The position numbers and the translations under genes were made by a program. A stretch of DNA of 18,133 nt from Chromera velia (Eukaryota > Sar > Chromeraceae), in contig JAHBMJ010002919.1 of assembly GCA_018398765.1 (NCBI GenBank), forward strand, positions 76,493 to 94,625, given 5' to 3'. Within the stretch, counting starts at the first letter, position 1. Each line of letters begins with the position of its first letter. Below, piece by piece: positions 8,079 to 18,133 of this stretch. Below the pieces are notes generated by a model. That model did not search any database, was not told where the DNA came from, and saw only the letters and a list, made by a program, of their open reading frames with translations.

Positions 8079-8906
8079 GAGGTACTTCACTGAGCTTTGC
8101 TTAGGAAGGGTCGCACACAATTGACTGACTGACTGAATGTTTATTGTGACGATCTGTCATTGCGCTTTGTCTCTCTCTGTTAATTCTCTGCCCCCCCCTC
8201 TTCCCAAGATTCCACCACCTCACATGCATTGCGCTTTCTTTGGTTTCTTCGCCCATCGCTGATGTGACAGCTCAAAACTTTTTCTCTCCTCCTCGAAAGA
8301 GAGAGAAACAAGATGAGTGGGCGGGGAAACTTCTAGGATATGTGCATTCATTCCGTCTTCCTTTCGTCTCAGTCACTCTCTCTTTTCCCTGGTCTGTCTG
8401 TCCAGCACACATTTTGCGACATCTCCCTGAATCCATACATGATTTTCAAACGCCCCCCAACCTGCATGTTTTCTATGCCTGCAAGATGTGCGGAGGGTTG
8501 TGCATGCATTCGTCTTCTTATCTTTCGAGAGGGTCGATCCACACACAGGCACTGCCTTCACCCACACACACCCCGACTCTCAATCTGTTTCTTGTGTACC
8601 TGCCGTTTTCCTTCCTTCCTTCCTCCCGTTCGCCAGTTAGACGATCGCCCCTCAAAATGCTGACATCCAAAAGGGATGCTATACAGTCTCTTGAAAACAA
8701 ATGAAAATAGATGAGACAAAACAAGACAGGGTAGGCAAGACGAAGAGATGCAACAAAACTGGAGAAAAGGCGAAGGTAGTGGTAGAAAAAGTGAAAGAGG
8801 ACGCACTCACCAAAACACGGATGCACCCCCAACGGCTAGGCGAAAATGCCCTGCCATGCATGCAATGCCATCCCACCATCCCCCTCTTCATTCCATTTTG
8901 AACGAA

Positions 8907-9641
8907 TCAAATCGCAGCCAGAATATCATGAATAAAGTAATACATGCCCCAGACAGCGGGAGCACTGAGGAATACAGAGAGAATCGCCGCATAGCTAAGA
9001 AGTTTCCATCTGGGCGTCTCTACAAGGAATCTCTCTACATCTTTCTTGAACTGTTTTGCTTTCTTGGCGTCCTCCTGAATACCCCTCTTTATTGCCTTCA
9101 GGTCCACGTCCCCCTCTTTGGGAGTCCATCCAGCTGCCTGCAGCTCGTCCGCTTTCCGCATGGCTCTGTAGAAGGCTGGCACGCCCTCTTTATCTTCCAA
9201 AAACTCCTCATTGATGTCGTCTTCAAGGTTCAGAGAAGCCAAAGCTGCCTGCACCTTCGGGTCTCTCTTTGCCCTTCCCTTCATTCCTCCTGAAAGAGGG
9301 GCACCGTCTGTGTCTTCAACAGACGCAACAGCTGTCGCATTCATAGAATAACTTCCTAGCGAAGTTTCCCCCTCACCACCCCCACTGACAAGCAGGAGAC
9401 GGCACGCAGGCTCAACGGCTTGTGCCTCCTTTCGCAAAGGCCAAGCAGACGGGCCAGTGCGAAGAGATCCCAGGCCACCAACTGGACGAGATGCGAAAGT
9501 GACAGGCCGCAGCGACCGCAGCCCACGAACGGTCGAGTCTTTTCCTGAGACTCCAGGAACTAGAAAGCAAAAGCCGAGAGAACACAAGGCACAGAGCGAT
9601 ACGAGACGGAAAAGGCTCGCGAAAGCCGCGGTGCACGACAT
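8907..9641 (-). CDS. Putative plastid-targeted membrane protein, function unknown
   Basis: A single-exon gene of 244 residues. Residues 1-33 form a strong signal-peptide-like segment with a hydrophobic core (LFRLVSLCALCSLGFCFLVP). A stretch to about residue 75, rich in Arg, Ser and Gly and poor in acidic residues, follows; together they resemble the bipartite leader of complex-plastid proteins, with Phe near the likely cleavage site. The mature part is charged, with acidic NLEDDINEEFLEDKEG at about 137-152, a Lys-rich helix (AKKAKQFKKDVERFL) at about 190-207, and one C-terminal hydrophobic segment at about 213-244. It could be a thylakoid or envelope protein with a single anchor. I do not recognise the family. 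The start at 9641 is the first Met before the hydrophobic core. It shares its upstream region with the methionyl-tRNA synthetase gene. Confidence 0.82.
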   Translation of the reverse strand: MSCTAAFASLFRLVSLCALCSLGFCFLVPGVSGKDSTVRGLRSLRPVTFASRPVGGLGSLRTGPSAWPLRKEAQAVEPACRLLLVSGGGEGETSLGSYSMNATAVASVEDTDGAPLSGGMKGRAKRDPKVQAALASLNLEDDINEEFLEDKEGVPAFYRAMRKADELQAAGWTPKEGDVDLKAIKRGIQEDAKKAKQFKKDVERFLVETPRWKLLSYAAILSVFLSAPAVWGMYYFIHDILAAI

Positions 9642-10363
9642 GTTCGCCTCTTTCTTTCGTCACAGAAGGAAGAAACCCCAACAAAAGTATTACTTGAGCA
9701 CAGACGATCACAAGAAGCTTCGCCGAGGCTAACTGGTCTTTAGTGCGGGATTCAACGGAGAGGGTAGAGGATGACTGTAGCGGGTCAACTCAGGTGGCCC
9801 GGAAAGCGAAGCTGAGAGGGCACTTAACAAAAATTGCACCCCCCCAGACCACACGGATGGCTGCGTCCGACGTTTACAGGAAGATCTGACGCACGCCAAG
9901 CTCGGCCCCGGAAAGACAATTCAGCTGAGGAGGCACTTTCCAAATTTAAAGTAGGGGCAACAAGAATAAATTTCGCTTTCCGGGCCATTCGCACGGAGTG
10001 CGTCAGATGGGAGGTGGCTTTCACTCCATGCACACATTCGCTCGGCAGGCAGTCGAACACTACGAGATACTACGAGTGATTGCGGTCTCAGCTTCTTCGG
10101 CGCCGGCACGCGCCTCACTGCCCTCCATGCAATCCTTCCTGCATGACATGCACATCCATGCACATCCGACAAAGCTGAGCAGTGGAATGTGCTTGAAATT
10201 GAACTCCCAGTGCCTTCCACCCCACTCCCATGTCGCCAGGCACGATGGGCACACGTGAGGGTTGCAGTACGTGTTTGTAGACCAATCTCCCCTTTGCGTT
10301 GCTCGGCCTGGCGCGGAGTAGCACTTCACCGTCTCTAACTTCACTTTCCGGACTTTTTGCGAG
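9642..10363. promoter_or_regulatory. Divergent upstream region between the unknown plastid protein and methionyl-tRNA synthetase
   Basis: A 722-nt spacer between divergent start codons. It contains several ATGCA/GCATG strings (near 10028, 10126, 10140) and a perfect 10-nt tandem pair CATGCACATC (10147-10166). No TATA-like box was recognised. Short frames here are basic and repetitive and not called as genes. Confidence 0.55.
10147..10166. repeat. Tandem CATGCACATC pair in promoter region
   Basis: Two perfect head-to-tail copies of a 10-mer containing ATGCA, about 200 nt upstream of the synthetase start codon. It may be related to the TGCATGCA motif class seen elsewhere in the window. Confidence 0.85.
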
Positions 10364-14884
<4,521 letters not shown>

Positions 14885-15195
14885 CAGATCATCCAACTGG
14901 AAGTTTGACGTGAAAACACCTGCAGTGACTGGTTTATGATTGTATTCAAAGACTCAAATTAAAAGAAAAAGAAAATAATTTTGTTTTTTAATGATTAATG
15001 AATAATCATGTAGATCACTGTCAATTTAGTCACGTTTATAGATGATAATGAATTAAGTGATGATAATAAAAAGAATTAACTGATGATGATGGTTTGAAGA
15101 GATGTGGTGTTACTTAGATGATGTTCGTCTACTTTTAATTCAAATTAATTTAATTGAATCCCCAAGCTATTAGTTTAAATTCATTTAGGTGCAAA

Positions 15196-15218
15196 GTTGT
15201 TCAACAATATTGAACAAC
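15196..15218. repeat. Perfect 9-bp inverted repeat, 5-nt loop
   Basis: GTTGTTCAA (15196-15204), CAATA loop, TTGAACAAC (15210-15218). Confidence 0.9.
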
Positions 15219-15437
15219 GAAATTTTAGCTCGAAATTCAGATGACAGGGATCAAGGTTTTAGTTAGTTTTGGTTTACTCAGAACTTTACTATAGGAGACC
15301 AGGAAGAAAATCGAGAAATTAACCCTGGAATTAACTAAAGGGGGGGTGTTCGTTTACCACTGCCGTGGGCATTACTGCAGTACAGGCACCAAGGGACGCT
15401 GATGGCGACTAGAATAAAATGGAAAGCTTAAGTTTAA

Positions 15438-15461
15438 TTTAACGCTAAACCTAGCGTTAAA
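15438..15461. repeat. Perfect 10-bp inverted repeat, 4-nt loop
   Basis: TTTAACGCTA (15438-15447), AACC loop, TAGCGTTAAA (15452-15461). AAGTTT outside the left arm and ACTT outside the right arm would extend the pairing if a short insertion is skipped. Confidence 0.9.
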
Positions 15462-15930
15462 CTTATGGGCTGAACCGAATGTTTACTTCTATGTTTTGAA
15501 AAGTTAAAAAAAAAAAACAATTCAGGTTACTTTTAAAAAAAATGACAACAAAATTTTATTGTATGCATAATTACTATAGTCATAGTCATAGAGAATTTTT
15601 TAAAGAAAAAAAATATTGTAATGATGCCGTATGATGCTACAAATAGCTATAATTAGGGATGTCTTTCTAAAAAAATATGAACTATTATGAAGCCTGGATG
15701 GCCGTATGGCAGGGGGTGCAGGATGTTGCAGGCCGCCGGGGGAGTCCCAAGGGTCTCAAAATGTCTCAAAGCATATATCTCAAAGCCCTTACGACGATGA
15801 TGACTGGGAGTGAACACTAAGGGACTAAGTATTAGACAAAAGGCTTACTAGACAAAGACTATGCATGTTAAAATTTTATTTCAAAAAAAAAAAAAAATCT
15901 CAAAGCTCAGTCTGCATCATTCTGCACGTG

Positions 15931-16390
15931 CGCTTCTGTGAGTCGATCCGTTCAATAGCGGCGTGAATTAAGAGGCCTCCTTGCATCCTACGAAGTTCCA
16001 CGATCCAGCTCAGCATGCATGTATCGGGAAAAACCCTCGATCATCGGGAGAGACAATCAAGCTATTTGTGACGAACATAGATGCGGAATACAATCGAATA
16101 CAGCAGCCCTAGTTCTTGGAAAGCTGGAAGAATATCACAGGAGCACCCCACCTCAATCGGACGCCCGTCTCGGTCAACTAAGCCGTCTCCTTCATCCACG
16201 TGGGCTCTAATTCGCGGCTGTGGAATACTGGGCGATTCAGGGGATCCCTAGCTGGATCTGCCCAGTCAGTGAGAGCGTGTACGGCTGTGCAGCGCATCTC
16301 CAAAGGCGGGGGACCGGAACTCGTACTGCGGAGGTATCCGTCTACTTGCATAAGGTACAGCTCTCAGTTGCAACGGCACCAAGAAAAAAG
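15931..16390 (+). promoter_or_regulatory. Upstream region of the L11 gene
   Basis: Composition returns to balanced GC after island 2. A GCATGCATG string lies at 16013-16021. A frame in phase with L11 runs from an ATG at 16220 into the L11 start with no stop, so part of this region may be coding if the upstream Met is used. Confidence 0.45.
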
Positions 16391-16492
16391 ATGTCTAAAA
16401 TCGGGGCGTGGAAGATGTGGGTGAATGCGGCGAACGCCAAACCGTCCCCTGCCATTGGAAAGAAGCTCGGGCCTCTGGGGATCAACATGATG
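16391..16492 (+). CDS. MRPL11: uL11 exon 1
   Basis: 34 codons ending Ile-Asn-Met-Met. The phase-0 donor is GTCCGT; a nearby GTCAGT at 16497 would shift the frame away from the conserved FCKEFNART and is excluded. Confidence 0.85.
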
Positions 16493-17827
16493 GTCCGTCA
16501 GTCGTTCGAGCTGCTTTGCTACATGCAGTCCATGCATTCATACAGAAAAACCAAAGTGGTGCATATGCGTCTCTCTCTCAATACGTGGTCCCTTACTGCC
16601 TGCACTCCCGCCGGGAACACCGGGTATCCTCTACCTCAACCCTTTGTCTTCTTCTCTCATCTTTTTACGTCTTTTTGGCTTCATGAGTGAAGGTGAATTT
16701 CCCGCGTGAGAGGCCGTCTGGCGTTTATCTCCCTTTTCCTTTTTGAACTTCTTGTCTACTCGCTTCTCGCTTCCTCTCTCTCTGTCAGTGTGCACTTCTC
16801 TCTTTTCCCCTTGTCCATGTGTATGTTTATGTATGTAAATGCATATTCATCTCTCCCCTCGTCTACTTACATGTGTGTGTGTGTGTGTGTGTGTGTTCTC
16901 TAATGTGCCAATTGATCCCTCTGTGTTCTGTGTGCTTGGGGGGGCAGGTCTTTTGCAAGGAATTCAACGCTCGGACGTCCAAAGTGAGGTCGGACGTTGT
17001 GATGACTGTTACGCTGTACGCCTACACGGACAGGACGTACAAATTTGCGATCAGTGCTCCAACTTCGATGTCCTTTCTCAGAAAGGTGGGTGGGGAGAGA
17101 GCCGTTAGGGGAGAGAAAGGAGTTGAAAAAGTAGGAGGAGGGGATGGAATGATAAAATCGGTGTGAGGGGCGGAGAGGCAAAGTGAAGGAAGAACGGGGA
17201 GACGATCGGTGCGGTGCACACCAGACGTGAACGTAGGAAGAGGAAGACGGTGCGTGCGTTTGCAGAAAGCAAGAGAAGGGGGGAGCGGAATCGTGTGGGG
17301 TCAGACTCGGTAGTCTGAATGAAGTCAATGCACCGACAGGTCTGTAGTTTGCATACCGAAATGAAACGTCTGGGACACAAGTCAGAGCGAGAGTAAGGGT
17401 TCAGAACAAGACAGAGACGAGACGAGATGCAATGGAATGAGTGGAAGGAAGCAAAGAAAGAGGAAGTAAGGAAAGAAAGAGAAACGAAAAAGTGTATGAA
17501 AGAAGGAATAAAGTAACGAAGATGCCCCCAACCTCACCTCAAAGAAATGACCGAGAAACGGAATTTTTCTCTCATGTCTCAGATGACCCTCATTTTTCGT
17601 TTTCTGGACTGCATTCTGTCCATGCAGTTGTGTGAAAGCTCTATGAGGTCTCTTCCGAGTTTCTGCAGGCAGCCAGAGTCGCAGTGTGTCAGCCTGGAGG
17701 CGAGTTCAAGCCCAAAATCGGCTGTGTGACGTACAAAGAGCTATTTCATATCGCAAAGGCGAAGTCGATGGACTGGCAAAACGTCGGAATCCCAACGTAC
17801 TGCTACATGAAATCTCTCATGGGAACG
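16391..17827 (+). CDS. MRPL11: Ribosomal protein uL11, bacterial type, probably mitochondrial (3' end beyond window)
   Basis: Exons 16391-16492, 16948-17085 and 17669-17827 give 133 residues. uL11 sits at the large-subunit stalk base and binds 23S-type rRNA in the GTPase centre. MSKIGAWKMWVNAANAKPSP and then AIGKKLGPLGINMM is the N-terminal signature. VFCKEFNARTSK at about 35-46 and TLYAYTDRTYKFAISAPTSM at about 57-76 complete the N-terminal domain. Exon 3 (KPKIGCVTYKELFHIAKAKS, ending SLMGT) is the rRNA-binding C-terminal domain. The family usually continues G-T-A-R-S-M-G, so a last short exon lies to the right. It is bacterial, not cytosolic, in type. No plastid leader is seen from this start, so mitochondria are favoured. 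An in-frame Met at 16220 would add 57 residues. Confidence 0.92.
16870..16895. repeat. (TG)n tract in uL11 intron 1
   Basis: About 12 TG units within the intron at 16493-16947. Confidence 0.95.
16948..17085 (+). CDS. MRPL11: uL11 exon 2
   Basis: 46 codons, VFCKEFNART to SMSFLRK, acceptor GGGGCAG, donor GTGGGT. It matches the family's FCKEFNAR and YSDRTFTF-type strands. Confidence 0.93.
17669..17827 (+). CDS. MRPL11: uL11 exon 3
   Basis: 53 codons after the acceptor TTTCTGCAG, ending Met-Gly-Thr before GTGGGG. Reading through is open for a while, but it departs from the conserved C-terminus, so a fourth exon beyond the window is expected. Confidence 0.88.
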
Positions 17828-17969
17828 GTGGGGCCTGCCCTGTTTCGTCCTGCAGCCTTCCTTGTGTGCATGTCTTTTCTTTCTTGCGAAGTTTACGAAC
17901 TTCATGTCGTCAGGGTGTCCTCACCCCCTCCCACCCGCCCTCTTCCCACTTTCTGCCCACCTCTCTCTT

Positions 17970-18133
17970 CCTCTCCCTCTCCCTCCCTCTCCCTCCCTCT
18001 CCCTCCCTCTCCCTCCCTCTCCCTCCCTCTCCCTCCCTCTCCCTCCCTCTCCCTCCCTCTCCCTCCCTCTCCCTCCCTCTCCCTCCCTCTCCCTCCCTCT
18101 CCCTCCCTCTCCCTCCCTCTCCCTCCCTCTCCC
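17970..18133. repeat. Perfect 10-bp tandem repeat CCCTCCCTCT, at least 13 copies, running off the window
   Basis: From about 17970 the sequence is a homopyrimidine array. The unit CCCTCCCTCT repeats without error from 18001 to the end. It lies in the predicted third intron of the uL11 gene. The complementary strand is GGGAGGGAGA repeats, which match the G3-loop pattern of G-quadruplexes. Confidence 0.97.

Larger units (their letters stand above)
6551..8906. other. Intergenic region, no convincing protein gene
   Basis: This lies between convergent genes. It holds a compound CT/TG/CG tract (7016-7085), an ATTC tract (7379-7455), a tRNA-like element (8004-8078), C-rich runs, and the 3' flank of the minus-strand gene starting at 8907. 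Several acceptor-like strings (for example the pyrimidine run ending CTCCTCAG at about 7303) occur, but no exon with a recognisable domain follows them. A small CxxC-encoding frame near 6968-7013 is discussed as a weak lead. Confidence 0.55.
14940..15930. other. AT-rich island 2, non-coding, with hairpins and A runs
   Basis: The AT-rich composition begins about 55 nt after the MetRS stop codon. No open frame of note occurs on either strand. It has TGATGA/GATGAT runs (about 15045-15090), two strong inverted repeats (15196-15218 and 15438-15461), four TCTCAAA copies (about 15752-15905) and A runs at about 15509-15519 and 15883-15897. No transposon or RNA gene is recognised. Confidence 0.65.

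Noticed and set aside
15342-15490. GGGGGGTGTTCGTTTACC-like string resembling a DNA transposon terminus
   Set aside because: No matching inverted terminus, target-site duplication or transposase sequence is found in the window.
17828-17940. Read-through extension of uL11 exon 3
   Set aside because: The open frame after GTGGGG does not resemble the conserved uL11 C-terminus and leads into the repeat; an intron is the better explanation.

Overview
The window is nuclear DNA of a photosynthetic or plastid-bearing alveolate-type protist, most like a chromerid alga (Chromera velia-like). This is an inference. It rests on intron-split genes with NCAG acceptors, introns loaded with CT/TG/CTGT microsatellites, many TGCATGCA palindromes, and two proteins with N-termini that look like bipartite plastid leaders (signal peptide followed by a basic/hydroxylated stretch). 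No species can be proven from the sequence alone.

Layout. (1) 1-1897, minus strand: a BTB/POZ-like gene. Its first exon (1897-1029) joins in phase, across a short 61-nt intron, to a long Arg/Ser-rich exon (967-1) that runs off the left edge. (2) 1898-2459: a divergent promoter region with three TGCATGCA clusters. (3) 2460-4740, plus: a secreted serine beta-lactamase/penicillin-binding-protein-like hydrolase in two exons; the last 60 codons lie in a downstream exon at 4561-4740. (4) 4741-8906: about 4.2 kb without a convincing protein gene, holding an AT-rich island (about 5690-6550) with a diverged tandem dimer, compound microsatellites and a degenerate tRNA-like element. (5) 8907-9641, minus: a single-exon putative plastid-targeted one-TM protein of unknown function. 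(6) 9642-10363: a second divergent promoter. (7) 10364-14884, plus: a complete five-exon organellar/bacterial-type methionyl-tRNA synthetase with a predicted plastid leader. (8) 14885-16390: a second AT-rich island with hairpins, then the L11 upstream region. (9) 16391-beyond the right edge, plus: a bacterial-type (probably mitochondrial) ribosomal protein L11 gene, with three exons visible and the last missing. Its third intron runs into a perfect 10-bp C-rich tandem repeat that fills the end of the window.

How the genes relate: methionyl-tRNA synthetase and L11 serve organellar translation, and the unknown protein shares a promoter region with the synthetase and has a similar leader, so the right half looks like organelle housekeeping. 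The BTB-like gene and the hydrolase share only an upstream region. I do not see a defence island, mobile gene cluster or CRISPR. The most unusual observations are the nine RRxS/T motifs in the BTB protein tail, the high proportion of GTC splice donors, and the structured AT islands.
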